Shown: piece by piece, positions 1-9,231 of the stretch
Layout of the letters: each line of letters begins with the position of its first letter
Numbering within the stretch: the first letter of the stretch is position 1
From: Antricoccus suffuscus
GTDB lineage: Bacteria; Actinomycetota; Actinomycetes; Mycobacteriales; Antricoccaceae
Direction: 5' to 3'
NCBI RefSeq assembly: GCF_003003235.1
Contig: NZ_PVUE01000001.1
Coordinates: 248,001-312,000, forward strand
DNA length: 64,000 bases
Translations under genes and position numbers: made by a program
The notes under the pieces: model-generated
What the model was told of the DNA's origin: nothing
What the model saw: only the letters and a program-made list of their open reading frames with translations
The model's database searches: none

Positions 1-1
1 G

Positions 2-889
2 GTCAAGAAGATGGTCTTCCGCGTCATGGTCGACGACCAGACTCGACTTAATGCACTCAAAACCGATGAGTTGACGATGGCGTTGCTCCGGCAGAACCAA
101 GTCGATCCCGCGTTGGATGCCGGCCTTAAAGTGCTATCAGGGCAGAGCCCCACCTTCTATTATTTCGGTCTCAATACGAGCAAAGCCCCGTTCGATAACC
201 CCAAGGTTCGGTTGGCGTTGAACCTGGCGATTGATCGCGAGGGGATCGGTGACGGGCTCTTGGAAGGATTCTGCACACCACAGCTGCAGCCTTGGCCGAC
301 CACGAGCTTTGCCTACAGCGAAGATATTGGCAGTGGTCTCAAGAAAGTGCCGCACGATCCGAAGAAGGCGAAGGAACTCCTCAAAGAAGCCGGAGTCGGC
401 GAAGGCTTGGAGTTCGATGCATCCGTCACCAACATCACCGGCTATACCGCCGTAGCCGAGGCAGTACAGGCACAGTTGAAGGACGTCGGGGTGACGATGA
501 ACCTCAAAGTCGTCCCGTCGGTGCAGGCGGCGGAAGAGTTCAACCTCGACAAGACCGTCGCCGCCACGATCTCCGGCTACTCTCCATCGCCGGATCCGCA
601 GGGCGTCATGGATCGCCTCCTGCTGCCGACCGCCGTGGCGAACCCAGGCGGTTACAGCGATCCGAAGGTTGTTGAGCTCAGCGAGAAGGCGGCATCGTCT
701 ATCGACACAAAGGAACGCGCCGGCTATTACGCCGACATCATGGCGGAGCTCATGGACACCATGCCGTCCGCGACCCCGATATGTATGCAGCAACGCACCG
801 AGGCGTATACCTCGAACGTGTCAGGTCTGAGCATCTTCGCCAGCGGTGGTCGCGACTATCGCGGGGTGGCGGTCTCCAAGACCAAGTAG
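2..889 (+). CDS. ABC transporter family 5 solute-binding protein, C-terminal part (5' end outside window)
   Basis: The frame is open from the window edge, so the signal peptide and first domain are missing and at least 295 residues remain. The protein resembles DppA/OppA-type binding lipoproteins, which capture peptides or small organic solutes outside the membrane. It is clearly related to the complete protein at 20060-21640: both have DQTRLNALK, a FDNP/FDDPxVRLA segment, IDR-GIGDGLL, and GGxCTPQxQPWP blocks in the same order. The CoA-transferase gene follows after 45 bp, so the ligand probably feeds the catabolic enzymes encoded downstream. No permease genes lie directly beside it. Confidence 0.85.
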   Translation, partial: VKKMVFRVMVDDQTRLNALKTDELTMALLRQNQVDPALDAGLKVLSGQSPTFYYFGLNTSKAPFDNPKVRLALNLAIDREGIGDGLLEGFCTPQLQPWPTTSFAYSEDIGSGLKKVPHDPKKAKELLKEAGVGEGLEFDASVTNITGYTAVAEAVQAQLKDVGVTMNLKVVPSVQAAEEFNLDKTVAATISGYSPSPDPQGVMDRLLLPTAVANPGGYSDPKVVELSEKAASSIDTKERAGYYADIMAELMDTMPSATPICMQQRTEAYTSNVSGLSIFASGGRDYRGVAVSKTK

Positions 890-934
890 CCATGAATGCG
901 CTCCTAACCCGACTATCGACACGAACGGAACTCC

Positions 935-2131
935 ATGACGCTGGCTCTTGAAGGGATCCGGGTCCTTGAACTCGGACAGATATATAACGGTCCCTACTGC
1001 GGACTGCTGCTAGCGCAGCTCGGCGCGGACGTGATCAAGGTGGAGCCACGCGATGGTGAGCGTCTCAGATTCCGGTCGACGGAGGCCGCGGAGACGCACG
1101 AGTTCCTGATGCTCAACTCCAACAAGCGGAGTGTCGCGGTCAACCTGAAGTCGGCCGGGGGAAAGGCGGCTATCCGGAAGCTGGCCGCAAATGTCGATGT
1201 CATTATCGAGAATTTCGGGCCTGGAACGATGGATCGGCTGGACCTTGCTCCGCAAGACCTACTCGAGCTAAATCCGAGACTCGTCTACGCGTCGGGCAAG
1301 GGTTACGGATCGACGGGTCCCTACGCGCACATGATGGCGATGGACATCACGGTCCAGGCAATGTCCGGCGCGATCTCGAGCACCGGGATGCCCGATGGGC
1401 CGCCGATGAAGGCCGGTCCCGCGTTCATCGACTTCTCCGGAGGGATCCATTTGTATGCCGCGATCATGACGGCGCTCTACCAACGCGAGCGGACGGGGCG
1501 CGGGCAGCTGGTGGAGGTGTCGATGCACGACACCGTCTACCCCATGCTCGCGTCCTCGCTCGGTGCGATCCACAACGACCCGGAGCGGGTACTGCCGGAG
1601 CGCACCGGCAATCGGCACTCGGGCCTGGCCGTGTCGCCGTACAATGTCTATCCCACTCAAGACGGTTGGCTGGCGATCATCTCTATCTCGGACCGGCATT
1701 TCAAAGGTGTGCTTGAGTGCGCCAGTCGTGCCGACTTGCATGACGATCCACGGTTTGCTAACCAGAAGTCGCGGGCCCGCAACATGGATGCCCTGGACGC
1801 CGAGCTCGAAAAGTGGACTCGTCTGCGCACTCGAGATGAGCTCGCGGCGCAGCTCCAAGCGCACGGCGTCCCCTGTGCGCCGGTGCGCACCGTGCGGGAG
1901 GTTGACCAAGATCCGCACCTCATCGAGCGCGGGATGATCCGGTACGTCGAACACCCGGACAAGGGCCGAGTTCCAGTGCCGGGTTCCCCATTGCATCTGG
2001 CCGACTCGCCCGTCGGGCCGCTGACCGTCGCGCCCCGGCTGGGTGAGGCGACCGATGAGGTCATGGCCGACCTGTGTGGCTACACGGCAGAAGAGATATC
2101 CGAGCTCCGGGCGACCGGCGCAATCAGCTAG
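935..2131 (+). CDS. Class III (CaiB/BaiF-type) CoA-transferase
   Basis: A 398-residue protein of the usual family length. The N-terminus GIRVLELGQIYNGPYCG and the following GADVIKVEPRDGERLR are hallmark family blocks, and the segment FIDFSGGIHLYAA holds the Asp expected to form the acyl-anhydride intermediate. The enzyme should move CoA between an acyl-CoA donor and a free carboxylic acid, starting breakdown of an imported acid. It heads a tight operon with two MaoC-type proteins, an acyl-CoA dehydrogenase and an AtuA-like protein. The substrate cannot be read from sequence. A second, divergent family member lies at 15250-16446. Confidence 0.92.
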   Translation: MTLALEGIRVLELGQIYNGPYCGLLLAQLGADVIKVEPRDGERLRFRSTEAAETHEFLMLNSNKRSVAVNLKSAGGKAAIRKLAANVDVIIENFGPGTMDRLDLAPQDLLELNPRLVYASGKGYGSTGPYAHMMAMDITVQAMSGAISSTGMPDGPPMKAGPAFIDFSGGIHLYAAIMTALYQRERTGRGQLVEVSMHDTVYPMLASSLGAIHNDPERVLPERTGNRHSGLAVSPYNVYPTQDGWLAIISISDRHFKGVLECASRADLHDDPRFANQKSRARNMDALDAELEKWTRLRTRDELAAQLQAHGVPCAPVRTVREVDQDPHLIERGMIRYVEHPDKGRVPVPGSPLHLADSPVGPLTVAPRLGEATDEVMADLCGYTAEEISELRATGAIS

Positions 2132-2139
2132 GAGGACAA

Positions 2140-2679
2140 ATGGACTCGGATGTGCTTCCGCAAAATACGCCGCTCGCGACGTACTTCCGCGAATTGCAAA
2201 CCCAAGTGGGCCAAGTCAAGACCCGACCGTTGGGTTCGCTCGACCGCGTTGCTATCCAGCGATACGCGCTGACTATCGGTGCCACCGACCCGGTGCATTT
2301 CGACCTGGATGCCGCGAAGGCTGCGGGCTACCGCGACGTTGTCGCCCCACCCAACATGCTCGCCGGCACCTTTGAATGGGGGTTGGGGACACCGGAGTCC
2401 GAACTCAACCGGGACGGTACCCCCGACCGGGGCTCGCCCGCATCCCGAGAGCTGCGGGGCATGGGGGCCGGCGAAGAGATGACGATCGCCAGTCCGGTCG
2501 TGGCCGGTGACGAGATCGTCCTGGATGAGATCGTCGACTCGGTCGTGGCAAAGCAGACCCGCGGAGGACCGTGCGTGTTCGTCACAACCGCGCACATCTT
2601 CAAGGCGCCGTCCGGTGAAATCTACAACCACAACCGACGCACGATCGTGCTGCGCAATCCTCACGAGGAGTCCGAATGA
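2140..2679 (+). CDS. MaoC-like dehydratase, N-terminal (FAS1-like) hot-dog subunit
   Basis: The start ATG at 2140 is chosen because GGAGG at 2131-2135 sits at good spacing, giving 179 residues; an in-frame start further upstream would overlap the CoA-transferase. The segment IGATDPVHFDLDAAKAAGY followed by VVAPPNMLAG is the pattern of the N-terminal hot-dog domain of two-part MaoC dehydratases. The stop overlaps the next gene by four bases, and that gene encodes a second hot-dog protein, so the two probably form a heterodimeric enoyl-CoA hydratase or 3-hydroxyacyl-CoA dehydratase, as in HadAB-like pairs. The substrate is unknown. Confidence 0.82.
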   Translation: MDSDVLPQNTPLATYFRELQTQVGQVKTRPLGSLDRVAIQRYALTIGATDPVHFDLDAAKAAGYRDVVAPPNMLAGTFEWGLGTPESELNRDGTPDRGSPASRELRGMGAGEEMTIASPVVAGDEIVLDEIVDSVVAKQTRGGPCVFVTTAHIFKAPSGEIYNHNRRTIVLRNPHEESE

Positions 2680-3113
2680 CCCCCGGAGCTCCCATGAACC
2701 CCCGCGCCCCAATGAAACAGTGGCAAGTCGGTCACGAGTTGCCGACGCTGATCCACATGCCAAGCACCGTGCAACTCTTTCGCTACAGCGCCGTGACGTG
2801 GAACCCGCATCGAATCCACTACGAGGCGTCGTACGCACAATCGGAAGGGCACCGAGGCCCGCTCGTCCACTCGCACCTGCGTGCCGCGCTGGCGCTGCGC
2901 TGTGTCACAGAGTCCGTCGGTGCTGACTACACGTTGATCGGCTCCAAATATCGAGTGCGCGTCCCGGCGATTCCAGGTGACGAGCTCCGGTACGGCGCGA
3001 CGCTTGCCGAGGTTGCCGACGATCGCCTTACGTTCGACATCACCGAGACTCTGCCCGACGGGTCGACCGGTCTCGAGGGCACGGCCACCGTCCAACTTCG
3101 CAAGGAGCACTGA
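2676..3113 (+). CDS. MaoC-like dehydratase, C-terminal hot-dog subunit
   Basis: A 145-residue hot-dog protein that overlaps the preceding gene by four bases (ATGA), which suggests translational coupling. The block YSAVTWNPHRIHYEASYA followed by GPLVHSHLRAALAL matches the hydratase motif region of MaoC-type enzymes, with the His and Asn of the helix facing the active site. It probably pairs with the 2140-2679 product to hydrate an enoyl-CoA made by the acyl-CoA dehydrogenase encoded next. Internal Met codons at residues 7 and 12 could also serve as starts. Confidence 0.82.
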   Translation: MTPGAPMNPRAPMKQWQVGHELPTLIHMPSTVQLFRYSAVTWNPHRIHYEASYAQSEGHRGPLVHSHLRAALALRCVTESVGADYTLIGSKYRVRVPAIPGDELRYGATLAEVADDRLTFDITETLPDGSTGLEGTATVQLRKEH

Positions 3114-3117
3114 ACAT

Positions 3118-4296
3118 ATGGACTTCGAACCGACTCCAGAACAGCAAGAACTCATACTGATCGTCCGCAAGTTCGTCCGTGAAGAGATCGTTCCGTTAGA
3201 AGCCGACCTCCCATCTGATGCTGGCCGGCTACCTGACGAGATCGCGTCGCGGCTGAAGAAGAAGGTCGCTCAAATGGGCCTTACCTCCTGGGATGCGCCC
3301 GCCGAAGACGGCGGCCCCGGGCTTGACGTCGTGACCCGAACACTGCTTGCGATGGAGATGTCCCAACACCGCGCGGGCCTCTACGCCTCGTGCTACGGCG
3401 TGTTCGGCGGCTCCGGTCTCGCGCACTTATACGAAGCGAACCCAGACCAGAAAGAGCGCTACCTGTATCCGACCCTGCGCGGCGAGCGCAGCGGGTTCTT
3501 CGCGCTTAGCGAAGCGGGCGGCGGATCCGACCCGGCCCGAAGCATTCGCACCCGGGCGGAACGCGACGGCGACGACTGGGTGATCAACGGGACCAAAATG
3601 TGGATCTCCAACGTCGCGGAGTCCGACTACGGCATCGTGGTCGCGCGCACCGGCGAGGGCCGCAAAGGATTGACCTGTTTCATCGTCGACACGGACGCGC
3701 CCGGCTTCAAGATGCTGCGAGTGATCCCGTCGCTGCGCAAGGTTCACGAGCCCACCGAGTTGGTGTTCGACGACGTACGGGTTCCCGACAGCAACCGGCT
3801 CGGGCCGGTCGGTGAAGGATTCACCCTTGCAGCGGGTCGACTGGCGAACTTCCGGATCCCGTACTCGGCGTCGTGCGTGGGCGTCGCGATCGCGGCGCAC
3901 CGCCTGGCCGTCGACTACGCGCAGATCCGGGAGACCTTCGGCAAACCTTTGGCGCAGCATCAAGGGATCCAGTGGATGCTCGTCGAGAATGAGATCGATA
4001 TCCGAGCCGCGCGGTTATTAGTACTCGATGCTGCCGCAACCGCCGATCGCGGTGGCGACGTGAAGAGCGCTGCTTCGATCGCGAAGATCTACTGCACCGA
4101 GGCTGCATCGCGGGTCGTGGACCGCTCGATGCAGATTCACGGCGGACTTGGCGTCGCGGCGGACATGCCCTTTGAGCGGTGGTTCCGCGAGATGCGGATC
4201 CGCCGTATTGGTGAGGGACCTAACGAGGTCCAGCGGATGGTCGTCGCCCGCAGCATCCTCGGCAGCGCCGCGACAGTCTCGGGGGCAACCAAATGA
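3118..4296 (+). CDS. Acyl-CoA dehydrogenase
   Basis: The start ATG at 3118 is preferred because the protein then begins MDFEPTPEQQELILIVRKF, the normal N-terminus of the family; it lies 4 bp after the previous stop. The 392-residue chain has an alpha-helical N-domain, the FAD-binding block FALSEAGGGSDPA, the beta-domain segment INGTKMWISNV, and a C-terminal IGEGPNEVQRM in which the first Glu is in the position of the usual catalytic base. It should desaturate an acyl-CoA at alpha-beta using FAD and pass electrons to electron-transfer flavoprotein. It is the third enzyme type of the operon, and its last four bases overlap the AtuA-like gene. Confidence 0.93.
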   Translation: MDFEPTPEQQELILIVRKFVREEIVPLEADLPSDAGRLPDEIASRLKKKVAQMGLTSWDAPAEDGGPGLDVVTRTLLAMEMSQHRAGLYASCYGVFGGSGLAHLYEANPDQKERYLYPTLRGERSGFFALSEAGGGSDPARSIRTRAERDGDDWVINGTKMWISNVAESDYGIVVARTGEGRKGLTCFIVDTDAPGFKMLRVIPSLRKVHEPTELVFDDVRVPDSNRLGPVGEGFTLAAGRLANFRIPYSASCVGVAIAAHRLAVDYAQIRETFGKPLAQHQGIQWMLVENEIDIRAARLLVLDAAATADRGGDVKSAASIAKIYCTEAASRVVDRSMQIHGGLGVAADMPFERWFREMRIRRIGEGPNEVQRMVVARSILGSAATVSGATK

Positions 4297-6065
4297 CCGG
4301 GCCCGACCGGCCGATCCGGATAGCGAACTGTTCAGGTTTCTACGGCGACCGGATGAGCGCGCTGCACGAAGTGGTCAGCGGCGGCGACATCGACGTTGTT
4401 ACCGGCGACTACCTAGCCGAGGTCACGATGCTGATCCTCGCCAAGGCGCGATTGAAAGACCCGAATGCCGGCTATGCGACGACATTCCTTCGTCAGCTCG
4501 AGCCGGCGATTAACGAGATCGCCCAGCGCCGGATCAAGGTCGTCGTCAACGCCGGTGGCCTCAATCCCGCCGGCCTCGCCGATGCGACCCGCTCACTGAT
4601 CAACGAGCATGGCGTCACGCTCTCGGTTGCTTACATCGACGGTGACGACATCACTCCTCGGCTCCCGCAGTTACAAGAAGCTGGTCACGAGATCGGGCAT
4701 CTGCACACCGCCAAGCCGTTGGCTACCTGGGGTCACGAGCCGCTCACCGCAAACGCCTACCTGGGCGGCTTTGGAATCGCTCGCGCGCTCGAATCGGGCG
4801 CGGACATCGTGATCACCGGTCGCACCGCAGACGCCTCACTCGTGGTCGGTGCCGCCGCATGGTGGTGGGGATGGCAACCAACTCAATACAACGAGTTGGC
4901 GGGCGCCGTCGCGGCCGGCCACGTTATTGAGTGCGGCACCCAAGCCACCGGAGGCAACTTCTCCGGCTTCCAGGACGTGCCGGGGCTTGAGGAGCCTGGG
5001 TTCCCGCTCGCCGAGATCGATCGTGACGGAACGTCGGTCATCACCAAGCATCCGCACACCGGCGGAGCCGTCACCCCCGACACGATTACCGCTCAACTTC
5101 TGTATGAGATCGGGAGTACGTCGTACTTGAATTCCGACGTCACGACTCACCTGGACACCCTGCAGTTGCGCTCGGTAGGAGCGGACCGCGTCGCCATCGA
5201 AGGAGCGCAGGGGTCGCCTCCTCCCGAGACTACGAAGGTCTCGATCACCGCGCTGGGCGGATGGCAGAACAGTACGGCGTTCATGTTGACCGGGTTAAAC
5301 ATCGACGAAAAGGCGGACCTCATCGAACGGACGGTCCGCCACAAGCTGAACAAGCTGTCCGGTATCGAGGAGCTCGCGTTCACCCGAGTCGGCAACGCGG
5401 CCGACGACTCGGTCACGCAGACCGAAGCAACCTGCATTCTCAAGGTCTCGGTGCGCGGCGACGAAAAGTCTGCTGGCCGGGCGTTCTCCGCGATGTTGGT
5501 GGAAATGGCGCTCGCGAGCTATCCGGGCCATTATCAATTCGGTCCGCCGGGCCGCGGCTCCAGCTTCGGCCTGTACTGGCCGGGCATCATTCGGCAGGAT
5601 CAACTCTCGCACCGTGTCGTTCACCCCGACGGAACCGAAACCCTCGACTCGCCGGCCGTCGTACCCGTCGCCGAAACGGAACGCGCGTCTGGCCCGGTCC
5701 AGGTCGACCTCGAGGCGCTCAGCGGACCGACGAGCACCGTGCCGTTGGGCGAAATCGTCTACGCTCGGTCTGGTGACAAGGGCGGCGACGCGAACGTCGG
5801 CGTGTGGAGCAGCGACGATGCTTCGTGGCAATGGTTGCGATCAGCGTTGAGCGTCGCGAAACTGCGAGAGCTGTTACCGGAGACAGCCGAACTAGAGGTT
5901 TCTCGGTACGAGCTGCCGAAGCTGTACGCGCTTAACTTCTATATCAAAGGGCTCCTTGACGACGGTGCCACCTCGACTACCCGATTGGACAAACAGGCGA
6001 AGGCGCTGGGCGAATGGCTACGATCGCGAGCGATCGAAGTCCCAACGAAACTGCTCGAGCGCTAA
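4293..6065 (+). CDS. AtuA-like protein (acyclic terpene utilization family, DUF1446) with fused C-terminal domain
   Basis: A 590-residue protein. Residues about 8-450 match the AtuA/DUF1446 family, seen in IANCSGFYGDRMSA, VVNAGGLNPAG and ADIVITGRTADASLVVGAA. The last 110 residues, starting near VPLGEIVYARSGDKGGDAN, form the small domain that in some relatives is a separate protein. AtuA is required for citronellol/geraniol use in Pseudomonas, but its reaction is not established, so I claim only family membership. The gene overlaps the acyl-CoA dehydrogenase by four bases and closes the operon before the IclR regulator. No geranyl-CoA carboxylase or other atu gene is visible, so terpene use is not implied. 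Confidence 0.85.
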   Translation: MTGPDRPIRIANCSGFYGDRMSALHEVVSGGDIDVVTGDYLAEVTMLILAKARLKDPNAGYATTFLRQLEPAINEIAQRRIKVVVNAGGLNPAGLADATRSLINEHGVTLSVAYIDGDDITPRLPQLQEAGHEIGHLHTAKPLATWGHEPLTANAYLGGFGIARALESGADIVITGRTADASLVVGAAAWWWGWQPTQYNELAGAVAAGHVIECGTQATGGNFSGFQDVPGLEEPGFPLAEIDRDGTSVITKHPHTGGAVTPDTITAQLLYEIGSTSYLNSDVTTHLDTLQLRSVGADRVAIEGAQGSPPPETTKVSITALGGWQNSTAFMLTGLNIDEKADLIERTVRHKLNKLSGIEELAFTRVGNAADDSVTQTEATCILKVSVRGDEKSAGRAFSAMLVEMALASYPGHYQFGPPGRGSSFGLYWPGIIRQDQLSHRVVHPDGTETLDSPAVVPVAETERASGPVQVDLEALSGPTSTVPLGEIVYARSGDKGGDANVGVWSSDDASWQWLRSALSVAKLRELLPETAELEVSRYELPKLYALNFYIKGLLDDGATSTTRLDKQAKALGEWLRSRAIEVPTKLLER

Positions 6066-6118
6066 TCGCCCGGCACGCTGCGCGCGTTTATCCTTCTACC
6101 CTCGATTTGTGAGGTTTC

Positions 6119-6844
6119 ATGCCACCACGTCCGCATCGAACCGTCGAGCGAATCACCCGGATCCTCGAAGAAGTGGCGTCCGCGAGAGGCGGGCGCACAC
6201 TTGCCGACCTCGCGCGGGCTCTTGATGCCCCAAAGAGCTCCGTCCAGGGTTTCGTCAACGGGCTGATCGACGCCGGCTACATCGAGGAGCAGGACCGCCG
6301 GTATTTCATCGGTCCGGCCATCTACATGGTTGCGACGCAGGCGAATCGGCTCCCCGTGCGCGCCATCACGCATGCCGACCTCGTGGCGTTGAGCGACGCG
6401 CTTGGCTGCTCAGCGTTGCTCGGCGTACTCGTGGGTCGCAATCTGGTCTACATCGATCGAGCCGGCGGGCATCCCAGCCTTTCGTACCTCATCAGGACCC
6501 AGCCTCGGCGCCCTACCTTGCGGACAGCAGGTGGCAGGGTCCTGGTCGCGGGCCTTGATCCAGACACCCTTCACGAGTTCCTCGAGCGCGAAGACGATCA
6601 AGAGTTGGTCGAGAGCTTCCTGTCAGATCTCGAACAGATCCGCACATCTGGCCTCAGCGTCGCCGAGCACAGCATTTCGCCCAACGCCAGCGCGGTCGCG
6701 ACGGCGATCCGGGGGCCAGGAGGAAACCCAGTAGCGGCACTTGTCCTCGCCGGTACGTCGGACACCATACTGCCGCGTCTCGACGAGCTCGGCGCTCGAG
6801 CGAAGCAAGAGGCGGCTGGCTGGTCACGCAGAGTCGCCGAATAG
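6119..6844 (+). CDS. IclR-family transcriptional regulator
   Basis: A 241-residue protein with an N-terminal winged helix at about residues 8-70 (TVERITRILEEVAS, then LADLARALDAPKSSVQGFV) and a C-terminal IclR effector domain of about 160 residues. It starts 53 bp after the AtuA-like gene in the same direction, with GAGG shortly before the ATG. IclR proteins usually control adjacent catabolic operons in response to a small organic ligand, so the 935-6065 operon is the likely target (inference). I could not identify a convincing operator near its start. Confidence 0.92.
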   Translation: MPPRPHRTVERITRILEEVASARGGRTLADLARALDAPKSSVQGFVNGLIDAGYIEEQDRRYFIGPAIYMVATQANRLPVRAITHADLVALSDALGCSALLGVLVGRNLVYIDRAGGHPSLSYLIRTQPRRPTLRTAGGRVLVAGLDPDTLHEFLEREDDQELVESFLSDLEQIRTSGLSVAEHSISPNASAVATAIRGPGGNPVAALVLAGTSDTILPRLDELGARAKQEAAGWSRRVAE

Positions 6845-7321
6845 TCAGAAAGCCGGGCCCAGTGGGCGCCGCGCGGAGTCAGCGGAGCGGCGACGAAATT
6901 GATTGCGGAGGAAACTATCGAAACGGTAACGAAACCGAGCAGCCGTGCTTGTTTTTCGTGCGTTAGTCTGGCACATTCGTAGGGCATCACTTAACGCTGA
7001 TATAACGATCCAAGGTCAGCGGCAGCTCGAGATCCGACCACTGCCGATCGACCATCTCGACTGGTTCAGACAGACCACATCCGACGACCCAACGGAACGT
7101 CCGTGCCGACCGTGAATTTACATAGCAGATATCTGAGCTTCTTCTACTGAATTTGGTCGACGATTTGACGCCGAAGCACTTCAGCTGGGCGAAATCGTCG
7201 ATTCTTTGTGCCATGGCCCCGGAAATTTGATTGGAAATCGCGCATGCAGGTGTCGTTGTTGATGGAGACCAGGTCTGAGCATCGCGCCTGGCCCGACGTG
7301 CGGGCGATGGGGTTCTGAGTT
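6845..7321. other. Intergenic region of 477 bp, no gene supported
   Basis: This stretch separates the IclR gene from the ABC-transporter operon and is richer in A+T than its surroundings, most clearly at 7100-7160. A 75-codon leftward frame lies at 6987-7214, but I see no family match, no ribosome-binding site and no coding pattern. The rightward promoter of the transporter operon should lie near the right end. It may be a degraded gene or an old junction. Confidence 0.5.
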
Positions 7322-8275
7322 ATGTGGGGTTATGCGCTGCGGCGTTTGTTGGTGACGATCCCGTTGGTGGTGATCGTGGCGTGTTTGACGTTCGGTCTGG
7401 TGTATTTGATGCCGGGGGATCCGGCCGCGACGATTGCTGGTGATGGGGCGACGGCGGCGGATATCGCGAAGATTTCCCATGAGCTGGGTTTCGACCGGTC
7501 GTTCTTTGTGCAGTTCGGTGACTGGATGGCTTCTGCGGTGCAGGGCGACCTGGGTAACTCATTCATGTTTAACGTGCCGGTGCTGGACTTGTTGGGTCAA
7601 CGGTTCGGGGTGACGGCCTCGATCGTGGTGGTCGGGTTGGTGTTCTCGGTCCTGATCGGGATCCCGGCGGGTCTGGTCGCGGGTCTGCGCCCGGGCAGTG
7701 TCACCGACCGGGTGGTCACGTTCATCACCACGCTCGGGATCTCGATCCCGGCGTTCTGGTTGGCGATGCTGCTGATCGGCCTGTTCGCGATCAGTTTGGG
7801 CATGTTCAACGCGACCGGTTACACGCCGATCAGTAAGGGCGTGGGGCCGTGGTTCTACTCGATGATCCTGCCGGGGGCCGCGGTCGCGGCGACGTCGGCG
7901 GCCGATATCGCGCGGCAGACCCGCTCGTCGGTGGCGACGGTGGTGGGGATGGACCATGTGCGCACGAGTCGCGCGATGGGGCTACGGACCCGGTCGATCA
8001 ATTTGCGGCACGTGCTGCGTAATAGTGGCGTGCCGGTGGTCACCGTCGCGGGCCTGCAGGTGGAACGGTTGATCGGTGCGGCAGTCGTGGTCGAGTTGTT
8101 GTTCGCGATGCCCGGGATCGGGGATCTGACTCTGAATGCGGTCTTGTCTCAAGACATCCCGACGATCCAGGGCGTGGTGATCCTGATCGCGACGGTCGTG
8201 ATTTTGGTGAATCTGTTGGTGGATATGTCGTACGCGTGGATTAACCCGCGGCTGCGGAAGGCGGTAAACAGGTGA
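7322..8275 (+). CDS. Dpp/Opp-type ABC transporter permease (DppB family)
   Basis: A 317-residue inner-membrane protein with six predicted spans. It opens with MWGYALRRLLVTIPLVVIVA and continues to FGLVYLMPGDPAA, the standard DppB start. The cytoplasmic EAA-like loop MDHVRTSRAMGLRTRSI docks with the ATPase. It forms the channel together with the DppC-type protein encoded next, overlapping by four bases. The operon has two permeases and two ATPases but no binding protein. Leucine is written very often as TTG across this operon, unlike the flanking genes, which may mean a separate origin. Confidence 0.93.
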   Translation: MWGYALRRLLVTIPLVVIVACLTFGLVYLMPGDPAATIAGDGATAADIAKISHELGFDRSFFVQFGDWMASAVQGDLGNSFMFNVPVLDLLGQRFGVTASIVVVGLVFSVLIGIPAGLVAGLRPGSVTDRVVTFITTLGISIPAFWLAMLLIGLFAISLGMFNATGYTPISKGVGPWFYSMILPGAAVAATSAADIARQTRSSVATVVGMDHVRTSRAMGLRTRSINLRHVLRNSGVPVVTVAGLQVERLIGAAVVVELLFAMPGIGDLTLNAVLSQDIPTIQGVVILIATVVILVNLLVDMSYAWINPRLRKAVNR

Positions 8276-9231
8276 CGACCACGAACCAGACTGATCAGGA
8301 CACGGAACTGGTCATAGACGGCGAGGCGGGCCTCGCCGCCGGAGGCTCGGCGCCGAGTGGTGGCACGGTCGGCACGGGTCAGACCGGGTCCCCGTTTAAG
8401 CGGTTCTTCTCCCGGCTGATGCGCGAGAAGCTCGCGATGCTCTCGTTGATCATCCTGGTGTTGCTGTTGTTGGTGGCGATCTTCGCGAACGTGTTGATGC
8501 CGTATGACCCGACCGATCAGGATTTGACGGCGCGGAACCTGCCGCCGCATAACGCGCATCTGCTCGGCACCGATGATTTGGGCCGTGATCAGTTGTCTCG
8601 GTTGATTATCGGGACCCGGATCACGTTGATGGCGCCGTTTATCGCGGTCGGTGTGGGCGTACTGATTGGGGTCCCGCTGGGCCTGCTCGCGGGCTATTTC
8701 GCGGGCTGGTTCGACTGGCTGACCAGCCGGATCGCGGACGCGCTGTTCGCGATTCCGGGCATCATCCTGGCGATGGCGGTGGTCGCGGTGCGTGGCCCGT
8801 CGACGGTGAACGCGATGATCGCGGTCGGGGTCCTGTTCGCGCCTAGGTTGTTCCGCGTGATGCGTGGGGAGACGATGGCGGTCCGGACCTCGATGTTCGT
8901 TGATGCCGCGCGCACGATCGGAGTGAGCCCGGTGCGGGTGATCCGTACTCATATCGTGCCGAACGTCGCGGGGTCACTGATTGTGCAGTGCACGGTCCTG
9001 CTCGGGTTCGGGGTCCTGATCGAGGCGGCGCTGTCGTTCTTCGGGATCGGGGTGCAGCCACCGGACGCGTCGTGGGGCGTGGTGTTACGCCGCACGTTCG
9101 AGAACATTCACGAGTTGCCGTTCCAGTCACTGGGCCCGGGGATCGCGATCACGATTCTGATCCTGGCGTTCCAGTTCTTGGGTGATGGGATGCGCGATTC
9201 GTTGGGTAAGGAGATGCGCCATGCCAAGTAA
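8272..9231 (+). CDS. Dpp/Opp-type ABC transporter permease (DppC family)
   Basis: A 319-residue permease starting at GTG 8272, which overlaps the previous stop (GTGA). The first 45 residues are a polar cytoplasmic tail; after SRLMREKLAMLSLIILVLL come six membrane spans. HLLGTDDLGRDQLSRLIIGT is the diagnostic DppC block, and DAARTIGVSPVRVIRTHIVPN is the ATPase-coupling loop. It pairs with the 7322-8275 product. Its last codons overlap the start of the ATPase gene. Confidence 0.93.
   Translation: MTTTNQTDQDTELVIDGEAGLAAGGSAPSGGTVGTGQTGSPFKRFFSRLMREKLAMLSLIILVLLLLVAIFANVLMPYDPTDQDLTARNLPPHNAHLLGTDDLGRDQLSRLIIGTRITLMAPFIAVGVGVLIGVPLGLLAGYFAGWFDWLTSRIADALFAIPGIILAMAVVAVRGPSTVNAMIAVGVLFAPRLFRVMRGETMAVRTSMFVDAARTIGVSPVRVIRTHIVPNVAGSLIVQCTVLLGFGVLIEAALSFFGIGVQPPDASWGVVLRRTFENIHELPFQSLGPGIAITILILAFQFLGDGMRDSLGKEMRHAK

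Noticed and set aside
4293-6065. Functional assignment as acyclic terpene degradation
   Set aside because: Only the AtuA-like protein points to it; geranyl-CoA carboxylase and other atu genes are missing from the window.
6987-7214. Leftward 75-codon open frame between the IclR gene and the transporter operon
   Set aside because: No family similarity, no ribosome-binding site and no convincing coding pattern; kept only as a remark on the intergenic region.
7559-7957. Antisense open frames rich in Arg, His, Asp and Pro within the transporter operon
   Set aside because: They arise from codon bias of the real genes on the plus strand; no motif or start signal supports them.
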